From contig NZ_CP121247.1 of the NCBI RefSeq assembly GCF_029632765.1, forward strand, positions 434,001-498,000: 64,000 nt of DNA, read 5' to 3'. Positions 43,804-52,157 of the stretch are shown piece by piece. The position numbers and the translations under genes are program-made. Positions within the stretch are counted from its first letter, which is position 1. Each line of letters begins with the position of its first letter. The notes beneath the pieces were generated by a model. That model had not been told where the DNA came from, searched no databases, and was given only the letters and a program-made list of their open reading frames with translations. Source of the stretch: Arcanobacterium wilhelmae. Lineage in GTDB: Bacteria > Actinomycetota > Actinomycetes > Actinomycetales > Actinomycetaceae.

Positions 43804-45510
43804 ATGCAAGTTAAGAAGACAGCAGGCATCGCCCTCGTGGCGGCTACCGCTCTCGTACTCGGCGCTTGTGGTGGCGGTACGACTGATGCGAAGAAGTCCA
43901 ACTCGAACGAGCTGAAGGCTTCTGATTACGACAAGGTTGATCCCGCGAACCTTCAGGATGGTGGAAACCTCCGCCTCGCGCTGAGCGCTATGCCAGTCAA
44001 CTACAATGCGATGAACGTGAACGGCAACACTAGCGATGTTGCTTCGCGTCTCTACGGCTTCATCGCCCCGATTAACTGGGTCTATGACGCAAAGGGTCAG
44101 GCTGAGCCGAACAAGGATTACCTCCTCTCCGCCGATGCGGCGGGTGACGGCACGGATGCCTCGCCGTTCACTGTGAAGCTGAAGCTCAACGACAAGGCAA
44201 AGTGGAACGACGGTACTCCGATCACCGCCGCCGATTACAAGGCAACGTGGGAGGCCTGCAACGGCGAGGCGCACAAGGATTATGAGTGCACCTCCACCGA
44301 TGGTTGGACCTCCATTAAGGACGTCAAGGCTGGCGCAACCCCGTTTGATGTTGAAGTGGACTTCAAGACTGCTTACCCGGATTGGAAGAGCCTCGTTGGC
44401 GGCCCGATGCCGGCCAAGGGTATCTCGAACGCGAAGGACTTCAATGAGGGTTGGAAGACCATTGATAAGGCCCGCGATCTCATGACCGGCCCGTTCAAGC
44501 TCAAGGCCATTGATGACAAGGCTGGCGTGATCACCCTCGAGCGTAACCCGAACTGGTGGGGCTCCAAGCCTAAGCTCGAGAATGTTACGTTCAAGGTTCT
44601 CGATGCTAAGGCTCAGGGCACTGCGTACGCGAACAAGGAGCTCGATGTGGTGGAGACCATCACGGATGCGGCTACTTACGAGACTGCGAAGAAGCGCCAG
44701 GATGGTACTGTCCGTGTTTCCGCTGGTACTCAGTGGCGCCACTTTACCTTCAACTCGCGTGCAGATTCCCTGAAGGATGAGGCGTTCCGTAACGCGATCA
44801 TCAAGGGCATCAACACTGCGAAGATCGCTGCCTCGGATCTCGCTGGTCTTCCGTCTGCCAAGTATGACGTTGCTCTTGGCAACCACTTCTTCATGCCGAA
44901 CCAGGCCGCTTACAAGGATAATTCGGTGAAGTACGATCCGAAGGCTGCGATGGCTGATCTCGAGAAGCTTGGCTACAAGAAGAATGGCGATTTCTACGAG
45001 AAGGATGGCAAGAAGGCTGGCTTCTCCTTCCTTTCAATTCCGGGTGTTCCGGCGTCGGAGAACGAGGCTCAGCTGCTCAAGGCTCAGATGAAGGAGATTG
45101 GCGTTGACGTGACGGTGAAGACCGAGCCGTCCGCTACCTTCTTCGACAAGGTGATCGGTGGCGAGTTCGAGGCGACGGCGTTCGCATGGCAGGGTACCCC
45201 TTACCCGATGGCGAATGTGAACCAGATCTACGGCAAGCCGTTCGATGATAAGGGTAAGTTGCAGAACTCGAACTTCACTGGCCTTGAGGTTCCTGAGGTT
45301 GACAAGCTGATCCCACAGATCGCGAAGGAAACCGACAATGCAAAGCGCGTTGATATGACCAACGAAGCTGACAAGATCATCTGGTCGAAGGGTATGGTTC
45401 TGCCGCTCTACTTCCGTCCGCTGATCCAGGCTCAGCCGAAGAATCTGGCGAACTACGGTCCAACCGCGTTTGAGACTATGCTCCCAGAGAATATCGGTTT
45501 CACGAAGTGA
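43804..45510 (+). CDS. oppA: Oligopeptide-binding lipoprotein (solute-binding protein family 5)
   Basis: A 568-residue extracellular lipoprotein. The signal peptide ends in the lipobox LGAC (Cys at about 22). The mature part has the family 5 features: FTVKLKLNDKAKWNDGTPITAADY, GPFKLKAIDDKAGVITLERNPNWWG, and FRNAIIKGIN followed by the C-terminal lobe. The ATG follows AAGGAGGACC. It delivers peptides to OppBC/OppDF. Codon use is strongly biased towards highly expressed gene codons, in line with an abundant binding protein; its separation from oppDF by an inverted repeat suggests separate control. Confidence 0.95.
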   Translation: MQVKKTAGIALVAATALVLGACGGGTTDAKKSNSNELKASDYDKVDPANLQDGGNLRLALSAMPVNYNAMNVNGNTSDVASRLYGFIAPINWVYDAKGQAEPNKDYLLSADAAGDGTDASPFTVKLKLNDKAKWNDGTPITAADYKATWEACNGEAHKDYECTSTDGWTSIKDVKAGATPFDVEVDFKTAYPDWKSLVGGPMPAKGISNAKDFNEGWKTIDKARDLMTGPFKLKAIDDKAGVITLERNPNWWGSKPKLENVTFKVLDAKAQGTAYANKELDVVETITDAATYETAKKRQDGTVRVSAGTQWRHFTFNSRADSLKDEAFRNAIIKGINTAKIAASDLAGLPSAKYDVALGNHFFMPNQAAYKDNSVKYDPKAAMADLEKLGYKKNGDFYEKDGKKAGFSFLSIPGVPASENEAQLLKAQMKEIGVDVTVKTEPSATFFDKVIGGEFEATAFAWQGTPYPMANVNQIYGKPFDDKGKLQNSNFTGLEVPEVDKLIPQIAKETDNAKRVDMTNEADKIIWSKGMVLPLYFRPLIQAQPKNLANYGPTAFETMLPENIGFTK

Positions 45511-45538
45511 ACCTGAACGCATTAGCGTGAACCACTCA

Positions 45539-45578
45539 GAGGGTGAGGGCGAAGGAGAAATCCTTCGCCCTCACCCTC
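45539..45578 (+). terminator. Terminator of the opp cluster
   Basis: A perfect 18-bp stem (45539-45556 with 45561-45578) with GAAA loop, starting 28 bases after the oppA stop. Confidence 0.8.
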
Positions 45579-45605
45579 GTTATATGGGCAAATGTGTATA
45601 TTCGT

Positions 45606-45635
45606 TTGCGTTCCAGGGATATGCTCCTGTAACCT
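45606..45635 (+). promoter_or_regulatory. Promoter of the exporter leader: TTGCGT-18-TAACCT with AT-rich upstream element
   Basis: TTGCGT (45606-45611) and TAACCT (45630-45635) are 18 bases apart, and the -10 ends seven bases before the leader ATG. The sequence just upstream of the -35 box is A/T-rich (AAATGTGTATATTCG, 45590-45604), a layout reported for WhiB7-dependent antibiotic-response promoters. WhiB7 control is an inference only. Confidence 0.45.
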
Positions 45636-45642
45636 AGGGTAC

Positions 45643-45666
45643 ATGATGAATCTTCTCTTCTCCTGA
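45643..45666 (+). CDS. Seven-residue leader peptide ORF (MMNLLFS) upstream of the ABC exporter
   Basis: ATG-ATG-AAT-CTT-CTC-TTC-TCC-TGA starts at the predicted transcription start, so it would be translated leaderlessly. It is followed by GC-rich dyads (45675-45679 with 45685-45689; 45704-45707 with 45714-45717), then TTTATTTTT at 45718-45726 and about 90 bases before the exporter ATG. This matches the plan of translation-attenuated resistance genes, in which a stalled ribosome on a short leader ORF opens downstream expression. No experimental support; the hairpin before the T run is short. Confidence 0.45.
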   Translation: MMNLLFS

Positions 45667-45814
45667 GCGCCGCCCGGCCCACACGGCCGCTGAGCCATTG
45701 CTCCCGCTACTACGCGGTTTATTTTTCATGTCCTGGCGCCGTGCGCCGATGAAATAATGCCCCTCCAGATGGGCGAAGAGATGTATGCCCGAGAGGGCTT
45801 AGAGAGAAACACAC

Positions 45815-47902
45815 ATGCGGCAGAAGAAAACGACACCTGCATCCATTAACCTCCGCGAATTTGAGGTTGGCCCCGCTCCGCGCTTCCCGCACTGGATGAG
45901 CGTGGATTCGATCCCCACCTACGATCCTGCCAACCCGATCCGCTCCACGATTACCCAAAACTGGCGCTTACTTACTATCGCTTCACTTGCACAAATCGCA
46001 GTGTTCGTCGGCTCGGCACTGATTCCCTGGGCGCTCGGAATCCTCCTCGATTCGGGCATCGAACGCGGCCTCACGGCCGCCCTGATTCCTGGCTCGCTCC
46101 TCCTGCTTGCGGTGATTCTGTTCCGCGCAGCCGGCGCTCTCGCTGAATCGCTGAGCATGCTCGCGTGGATGCGCGCAAACTTCGGCTGGCAAAAGCAGAT
46201 GGTTGATGCACTCTCCTCGGCGCGCGACGGCGGCCGTGAGAAGATGCCCACCGGCGAGGCCGTCGCCGCCCCCACCACAGATTCCCAAAAAGTTGGCTCG
46301 CTGATGTACGGCATCACCAACGCGTTCGGTGCGGCCTGCGCCTTCATCGTGATCGCGGTGCTCATGCTCCTCACGGATCTTACGCTCGGCCTGATCGTGG
46401 TGATCGGATTGCCACTGACGATTCTCGCGATGGCACGCATGGTGCGCCCACTCCAGGAAAAACTCGATGCCAACCGCAAAGAACGCGGCGCCCTCACAAC
46501 GCTCGCTGCCGACGCCGTCGCGGGCCTGCGCGTTCTGCGCGGCGTGGGCGGCGAAGACATCTACAACGAGCGTTACGCTGCCCAGTCGGCGAAAGTGGAA
46601 GAAACCGGTATTGACGCGGCCCGCCTCCAAGCTACGCTTTTCGGCTTGAACGCGGCCATTCCCGCCGTGTTCGCCGCAGTGATCGTTGGCCTAGGTATCG
46701 CAGAAGTTGTGGACGGAACACTCACGATCGGCTCACTCGTCGCCTTCTACGGCTACTCGGCCTACCTCGTCGTGCCAGTCTCCACGGCCACCCAAATGTT
46801 CCAAGGCATCTCCGACGCGCGCGTCGCCGCAGACCGCATCGCCAAAGTCGCAACCCTCACCCCACTCACGTCGGACGCCGCGGCCGACCCCACGCTCCAC
46901 CCGCGCTGGGAGCTCACCGCTCTCACGGACACGGCAAGCGGCGTGAGCGTCGCACCCGGCCGGCTCACGGTGCTGGTGTGCGCCAACCCGGCGCAGTCCG
47001 CGGCGCTCGCCGAGCGGCTCGCCCGCGTCAGCGACGAGCACGAGATCCGCGCAACCTGGCCCGCTGGTTCCGCCGACGGCGGTTCTGCCGACGCCGGTTC
47101 CGCCGACGCCGGTGCTCCCGCCTCTGACGCCGGTACTTCTCTTTCCGACGCCGGTGCGGCCGGTTCTCTACCGGGGACCGTCACCGCCGACCTGCGCCAC
47201 ATTCCGCTGGCCGAGGTTCGCGAAAACCTTGTGCTTTCCGACGCCGTTGCGCAGATCTTCCAAGGCCGCCTGCGGTCGAACCTCAATGCCGGCAACGCCG
47301 AGCGGCCCGTGGTTCGCACGATCGCCCAGCAGATGGGCGACGTCGCCGGCGGCAACGCGCGCCGTTCCCACGAAGAATCGCCCGGTGCGGCAAGCGACGA
47401 GGAGCTGACCGCGGCTCTCGACGTGGCCGATGCTGCGGACATCGTCGAAGGTCTCGAGCGTGGCCTCGACGGCCAGATCGCCGAGCGAGGCCGCGACCTC
47501 TCGGGCGGCCAGCGCCAGCGCGTGGCCCTCGCCCGCGCGGTGCTCACGCGCGCGCCGATCCTCGTGCTCGTCGAGCCGACCTCCGCCGTCGACTCCCACA
47601 CCGAAACCCGCATCTCCCAGCGCCTCGCGATGGCACGGGCAGGCCTGACCACCGTGGTGGTCTCAGCCTCGCCGATCGTGCTCGGCATGGCCGACGAAGT
47701 GGTGCTCGTTGGCACGCCCGACGTCGGCGCGCCAGCCGCAACTGACGAGCCAAATGACGCCGGTGCGAACGACGCGTCTGAGCCCACCGGCGTCGTCGAA
47801 CTGGCTCGCGGAACGCACGAGGAGCTCCTCGCCGACCCGCGCTACCGCGCAATCGTCCACCGAGCCGCCGGCGAAGAAACCACCGAGGAGGCCACCCGAT
47901 GA
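45815..47902 (+). CDS. ABC exporter half-transporter with degenerate nucleotide-binding site (subunit A)
   Basis: A 695-residue membrane-ATPase half-transporter: six helices (about 50-310), then an ATPase domain. The ATPase keeps a good signature (LSGGQRQRVALARA) but has lost the Walker A lysine region (the strand-loop reads LTVLVCANPAQSAALAE), its Walker B ends VLVEPTSAVD in place of DEPTS, and the switch histidine is absent (VVVSASP). It also carries an Ala/Ser/Asp/Gly-rich insert (about residues 412-450) and another near 635-655. It overlaps the next gene by four bases, whose product has the opposite defects, so the two form one heterodimeric exporter, probably of drugs or peptides. Confidence 0.9.
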   Translation: MRQKKTTPASINLREFEVGPAPRFPHWMSVDSIPTYDPANPIRSTITQNWRLLTIASLAQIAVFVGSALIPWALGILLDSGIERGLTAALIPGSLLLLAVILFRAAGALAESLSMLAWMRANFGWQKQMVDALSSARDGGREKMPTGEAVAAPTTDSQKVGSLMYGITNAFGAACAFIVIAVLMLLTDLTLGLIVVIGLPLTILAMARMVRPLQEKLDANRKERGALTTLAADAVAGLRVLRGVGGEDIYNERYAAQSAKVEETGIDAARLQATLFGLNAAIPAVFAAVIVGLGIAEVVDGTLTIGSLVAFYGYSAYLVVPVSTATQMFQGISDARVAADRIAKVATLTPLTSDAAADPTLHPRWELTALTDTASGVSVAPGRLTVLVCANPAQSAALAERLARVSDEHEIRATWPAGSADGGSADAGSADAGAPASDAGTSLSDAGAAGSLPGTVTADLRHIPLAEVRENLVLSDAVAQIFQGRLRSNLNAGNAERPVVRTIAQQMGDVAGGNARRSHEESPGAASDEELTAALDVADAADIVEGLERGLDGQIAERGRDLSGGQRQRVALARAVLTRAPILVLVEPTSAVDSHTETRISQRLAMARAGLTTVVVSASPIVLGMADEVVLVGTPDVGAPAATDEPNDAGANDASEPTGVVELARGTHEELLADPRYRAIVHRAAGEETTEEATR
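47085..47160 (+). repeat. GACGCCGGT-rich short repeats inside exporter subunit A
   Basis: Five or more imperfect copies of GCCGACGCCGGT-like units encode alternating Ser-Ala-Asp-Ala-Gly. They sit where a normal ATPase has the loop between Walker A and the Q-loop. Confidence 0.6.
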
Positions 47903-49629
47903 AGCTCCCCATCGCAACAAACCGCACAATCACGCGCCGGCTCCTGGCGCTCCTGGCCCACTTCAAGGGCGAGTTCGCGTTCGTGATCGCGATCCAGCTC
48001 GTGATGGCCGCAGCCGCCGTCGTCACCCCGTGGGTGATCGGCGCAACCTTCGACGCCGTCGCCGCCGGCAAAGGCGGCGACGTGGTGCGCTGGTACGTGG
48101 GCGTGCTCGCCGCCGCGGTGGTGCTGCAGTCGCTCACCGCCTGGCTCGCGGACTACAAGGCGCGCGTGCTCGGGCAGAAAGTGTTCAACCTCCTGCGCGT
48201 CCAGCTCGTTGAAACGATCACGCACCTGCCGCTGTCGGTGGTCGAAGCCGCCGGAACAGGCGATCTGCTCGGCCGTACCACGGCCGACGTGAACCGTGTG
48301 GAATTCTTTATCCGCTCCGGGCTCTCGCGCCTGATGGTGGTCTCCATCCAGGTGATCGCCACCGTGGTGGCCGCGTTCCTCGTGGCGCCAGCGGTGGGAA
48401 TCGTCGTGGTGGTTTCGTTCATCCCGCTCGCGATTGTGCTGCGCAAATACCTGCGCCGCACTGTTGCCGGCTACCTCGCCTCCTCGGCACTCATGGCCGA
48501 ATTCTCGGGCGACATCACCGAAACCGTGGAACAGTCCGCCACCGTAGACGCGCTGCGCATGAAGCGCGCCCGCATGGGCCGCTTCATGGTGCTCCTCGAA
48601 GAATCGTGGAACAACGAACGCTACACCTCGTGGATGCGCGTGATCTACGTGGCCTCCACCGTGATGGTGCTGTGTGCGCCGATGATCCTCGCGGTGCTGT
48701 GGGGTGCGTGGATGGTGGGTCTCGGGCTCGCCACCGTCGGCGCCGTCACCTCCGTGGCGCTCTACGCACAGCAGCTGCGCTGGCCGCTCGACGAGTTCGG
48801 CTGGTGGATCGACGAACTCCAGTTCGCCTCCGTCGCACTCGCGCGTATCTTCGGCGTGGGTGAAGTTGCGCCCGACCGCGTCGCCACCGCCTCTGCTCCC
48901 GACGCCGACGACGTCGTGATCGAGGATGTTTCCTTCTCCTACCGCGACGGGCGGCCTGTGCTGCGCAACGTCAGCCTGGATATTCGCCCAGGTGAGCGGC
49001 TTGCGATTGTGGGCCCGTCCGGCGCCGGTAAATCCACACTCGGCCGCCTCATCGCGGGCGTGAATGCGCCCGGTTCCGGCTCGATCACCGTGGGCGGAGT
49101 GGAAGTGACACGCATCGTGGAGAAAGAACTGCACTCCACGTGTGCGCTCGTCACCCAAGAAAACCATGTTTTCGCTGGCACCATCGCCGACAACCTGCGT
49201 TTCGCAAAAGCCGCCGCCACCGACGTCGAGCTCCAACGTGCGCTCGAGATCGTCGACGCCGGCTGGGTTGCGTTGCTACCCGACGGACTGGAAACGAAAG
49301 TCGGCTCGGGTCAGAAGGACCTCACGCCCTCGCAAGCGCAGCAACTCGCGCTCGCACGCATCGTGCTCCTCGACCCGTCGATCGTCATCCTTGACGAAGC
49401 GACCTCGCTCCTGGATCCGACCGCGGCCCGCAGCGCCGAACAGGCAATGAACCGCGTGCTCGACGGGCGAACCGTGATCTCCATCGCCCACCGGCTCTAT
49501 ACCGCCTACGACGCCGACCGGGTAGCCGTGATGGTGAACGGCCAGGTGCGCGAACTCGGATCGCACGAGGAACTGGTGGCTACCGGCGGGGAGTACGCCT
49601 CCCTCTGGCACGCCTGGCAACAGGATTGA
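47899..49629 (+). CDS. ABC exporter half-transporter with consensus Walker motifs (subunit B)
   Basis: A 576-residue half-transporter: six helices (about 15-300) and one ATPase domain. Walker A is canonical (VGPSGAGKSTLGRLIAG), Walker B is canonical (SIVILDEATS), the Q-loop is LVTQENHVFAG, and the switch is SIAHRL. The signature is degenerate (LTPSQAQQLALARI in place of LSGGQ). In a heterodimer its Walker A pairs with the intact signature of subunit A, giving one hydrolytic site, while the other site is doubly degenerate. The ATGA overlap couples translation. Substrate unknown; drug, peptide or lipid export are all possible. Confidence 0.92.
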   Translation: MKLPIATNRTITRRLLALLAHFKGEFAFVIAIQLVMAAAAVVTPWVIGATFDAVAAGKGGDVVRWYVGVLAAAVVLQSLTAWLADYKARVLGQKVFNLLRVQLVETITHLPLSVVEAAGTGDLLGRTTADVNRVEFFIRSGLSRLMVVSIQVIATVVAAFLVAPAVGIVVVVSFIPLAIVLRKYLRRTVAGYLASSALMAEFSGDITETVEQSATVDALRMKRARMGRFMVLLEESWNNERYTSWMRVIYVASTVMVLCAPMILAVLWGAWMVGLGLATVGAVTSVALYAQQLRWPLDEFGWWIDELQFASVALARIFGVGEVAPDRVATASAPDADDVVIEDVSFSYRDGRPVLRNVSLDIRPGERLAIVGPSGAGKSTLGRLIAGVNAPGSGSITVGGVEVTRIVEKELHSTCALVTQENHVFAGTIADNLRFAKAAATDVELQRALEIVDAGWVALLPDGLETKVGSGQKDLTPSQAQQLALARIVLLDPSIVILDEATSLLDPTAARSAEQAMNRVLDGRTVISIAHRLYTAYDADRVAVMVNGQVRELGSHEELVATGGEYASLWHAWQQD

Positions 49630-50355
49630 CTACCAGGTGCGGATCATGATGTAGGTGGCCGTTGCCGTTCCTGCGAGGAGCAGGAGTGGCAGCGGCTGCC
49701 AGGTTGTTGTAGTGGTTTTCGGGAAGTCGATCGCCTGCGCGTCCAGGCGGGTGCGCGCCTCACGATTGTTGCGGTAGAGCGCCAGGCGCTCCTCGATTTC
49801 TCGAGCAGCCCACGAGAGGGAGACCGTGCGATGTTCGGTGCGATCCGACCAATCCCAGTTCACGGCAGTCTCGTTATTGAAATTGAAGTTTTTGGAAAAG
49901 TTCGGCGTGTTCTCTCCGCGAAGCGTTCGCGAGATTTCCTTGTCTGACGCCGGCCCTTCGTGATGCCCGCCCTCACCGCGAACGCCACGTACGCGCTTCG
50001 CCGTCGGGCTGGAGAAAACGCCCGCCTTCTGCGGAACCGCCCACACGGAAATTTTGCGGCCCGTGCGCAGGAGAACATACAGCCCCCAGCGGCGCTCCGT
50101 GCCTGCGATGTCGTTCCATGGGATGCGGTGCGTGCGGAAAATATTTACCACCGTCAGGCCGCCCGGCCCGATCTGAACGTACGAATGGTACGAAAACACC
50201 CACGCGGCGGCCGCGACGAGCGCAACGAGGGGAAGCGTGAGCGCGAGCTCGCGAAAACCGCCGTTGTACAGCGACGCCAGCGCAATCACGCCCGCCAACG
50301 CAAACCCGATATATCCGTAGAACCGGTACCCATTCCCCACAAGACGAAGTTTCAT
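49630..50355 (-). CDS. Membrane protein with bacterial PH-like domain
   Basis: A 241-residue protein with two N-terminal transmembrane helices (about 12-52), then a segment HSYVQIGPGGLTVVNIFRTHRIPWNDIAG typical of the bacterial PH-like domains (PH_6/DUF2581 type) that follow two helices in actinobacterial membrane proteins. A long polar region and a third hydrophobic segment at the C-terminus (LPLLLLAGTATATYIMI) follow. Function unknown. The ATG at 50355 is chosen because the domain begins there and a GGTGG run precedes it. Convergent with the exporter operon, with only a few bases between the stop codons. Confidence 0.7.
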   Translation of the reverse strand: MKLRLVGNGYRFYGYIGFALAGVIALASLYNGGFRELALTLPLVALVAAAAWVFSYHSYVQIGPGGLTVVNIFRTHRIPWNDIAGTERRWGLYVLLRTGRKISVWAVPQKAGVFSSPTAKRVRGVRGEGGHHEGPASDKEISRTLRGENTPNFSKNFNFNNETAVNWDWSDRTEHRTVSLSWAAREIEERLALYRNNREARTRLDAQAIDFPKTTTTTWQPLPLLLLAGTATATYIMIRTW

Positions 50356-50515
50356 GCCACCTATTGTGGCAGGTTTCGCGGCGGCTGGCTCGGGCGGCAG
50401 GTGAGTTGATGCTTGGAGTCGTATGACGTGAACAGGTGAAACATTCCACCGGAGTGCGCTCCATTTAAACGTAAAGAGCATCACTATGTGCTGTTTTGTT
50501 GTTTAATGGGGATCT

Positions 50516-50521
50516 TATATA
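50516..50521 (+). promoter_or_regulatory. Candidate -10 box TATATA of the AT-rich cassette
   Basis: TATATA lies 51 bases before the frameshifted gene's ATG; T-rich sequence upstream (50490-50500) could hold a weak -35. The rest of the 216-base gap shows no ORF. Confidence 0.35.
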
Positions 50522-50571
50522 TCGTGTTGCTTTGACGAAATATGTACCAAATGCCTCTCAGAGGAGAAATA

Positions 50572-51680
50572 ATGCGTAAAATTGCGTTGTTCAGCACCGC
50601 GATCGTGACGAGCATGGCTGTTTTTTTTAGGGGGCAACGAGCCTGGCTGTTGCGGACACGCGGGGGCCGTCGGTTGCTGATTCTCTTTCGCATGGGAAGG
50701 GAATCGACGGAAATAGTCCTAGCGATGACGTGCTTGCGGGTATGTATCCGCACTTGTTTGGGAGTGATGCTCCGCAACCCGAGGTGACTTCACGCGGTCG
50801 GGAGATCCTTAAAGAGCTCACGAGTGAGAAACAGGTATCGAAGCTTGGTAGTCGGGTGGCACCGACCCTGACGCTTTACGGTGGGCTAGCACATACTCGT
50901 GGCGGTATGGGGTATCTGGATGTTACTCACGGTAAAGCTGATTTGAGCGTCGATACATCGGAAGGTGAATTGCAGATCGGTCTGCGTGGCCGTGTGATTG
51001 GTGATGCCGTCGAATCTGGCGTGAGTCACATCCGTACGTCGAACGGCGTTGACGGGATTTTGCATTTGACGCCTGAGGGAGGTCAAGTGGTTGCTGTCTT
51101 TGACTCAAAAGGGGATGGTAATCGGTTCACGCTTGACATGAAAGTTCCCGATGGAACTCGGTGGGTTTCAAATAAAGATGGTTCAATGTCATTGGTTGAT
51201 CGAGGAACGGGGCAGACAATTGCTGGAATCGATAAACCGTGGGCGTATGACGCTGATAATCGACCGTTGCCAACGCATTTTGTCGTAAAAAATGGGGCGA
51301 TCACTCAATTGGTTGATATGACGAATGCGAAATTTCCTGTTGTGGCAGATCCGAGTTGGTGGGCTTGGGCTGGGTGTGCTGCAGAAATTGCGCACTTTTT
51401 CTTTGTGTTTTTCAAAGCCGCAGGTGTGGGGTTAAGGATTTACAACGTAATCAAGGATTCTCCGCGAGCCTTGCGTGCGTGGAAAAAGGTTGGAGGAATT
51501 AAGAATTATGTTCTCGGTTTTAAAGAGTGGATGAATGCCCCGCGCCCTGATGGCAAGGGTTTAACCTGGAGGGCATCCGCGGTTAAAGCGTTCAATCAAA
51601 CAATCGGGAAATCTATGAAAAAAGAAATATTGAATCTGTTGGGGATTGGTTCATGTTTCGCTCTAGCATTCGGGGTGTAA
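50572..51680 (+). pseudogene. Frameshifted secreted protein with PVVADP-type domain; possible phase-variable gene
   Basis: AGAGGAGAAATA precedes ATG at 50572, and the first 19 codons encode the start of a signal peptide (MRKIALFSTAIVTSMAVFF). They run into T8-A-G5 (50621-50634), after which the true frame lies in another phase: it continues GATSLAVADTRGPS, giving a well-formed h-region and AVA cleavage site, and stays open to 51680 (about 350 codons). A net change of two bases in the T or G run, or one in the other sense, would restore it. The mature part has a beta-rich region ending NAKFPVVADPSWWAWAG, a pattern seen in secreted actinobacterial proteins of unknown role, then a hydrophobic stretch and a basic tail. 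A start at GTG 50730 without export is the alternative. Confidence 0.65.
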
Positions 51681-51974
51681 ATGATGTTTGGCACTGTTGC
51701 TGCTATATCATTCGTTTTGCTTGGGATATTCATTTGCCTTTATTGTTTAAATGTCTGGTCCGAAGAGGGGCAGAGTGATACTCTGACCCTGCCTATGGCT
51801 CTATTGTACTTAAATGCGTGGGGTTTACTTCCATTTGCGCATTTATGTATATGGGTTAAGTATGCCGAACTTAGTTTATATTCAGGTCTTGCGATACTTT
51901 TTTGTGTTTGGACGTTGGAAGCCGTTATTCGGTCAGGGCGCGAATATTGGCGGGCGAGACATACGATGCGTTAA
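51681..51974 (+). CDS. Small membrane protein, partner of the frameshifted secreted protein
   Basis: A 97-residue protein with three hydrophobic helices (about 4-25, 39-60, 66-83) and a basic C-terminus (RSGREYWRARHTMR). Its ATG begins immediately after the upstream stop codon, indicating translational coupling. No family is recognised. The size, topology and position next to a secreted protein with a hydrophobic C-terminal module would suit an immunity or export accessory protein, which is a guess. Codon use is A/T-rich and unlike the neighbouring operons, as for the gene before it. Confidence 0.6.
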   Translation: MMFGTVAAISFVLLGIFICLYCLNVWSEEGQSDTLTLPMALLYLNAWGLLPFAHLCIWVKYAELSLYSGLAILFCVWTLEAVIRSGREYWRARHTMR

Positions 51975-51989
51975 AACTGAGGTACCTCT

Positions 51990-52085
51990 ATGTGCAAGTT
52001 ATGTAACAAATTAAGTGAAAAGCTGGTAAAATATCACGCCAGTGTAACTATTACGGTCTACTCTGCATGGTGGTGGTTTCACTAA
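51990..52085 (+). CDS. 31-residue peptide with C-x-x-C and WWW motifs
   Basis: An ORF of 32 codons, preceded at a good distance by TGAGGT (51978-51983) and 15 bases after the membrane-protein gene. It reads MCKLCNKLSEKLVK, then YHASVTITVYSAWWWFH. The N-terminal half is basic and cysteine-containing, the C-terminal half hydrophobic with three tryptophans. No family is recognised. It may be a small membrane-active or signalling peptide of the cassette. Support is the ribosome site, spacing and shared A/T-rich composition; chance occurrence is not excluded. Confidence 0.45.
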   Translation: MCKLCNKLSEKLVKYHASVTITVYSAWWWFH

Positions 52086-52157
52086 ATTGTCGGCTCGCCA
52101 CCAGTATTCAGTGATGATGTACGACTGTCGTTCAGTGGCTACGTGCCGAGGTTGTTC

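Noticed and set aside
50542-50787. 81-codon frame MYQMPLRGEIM... as an independent gene
   Set aside because: Its true coding part is the signal peptide start at 50572; after the T8 run the reading is arginine-rich and out of phase with the conserved downstream frame.
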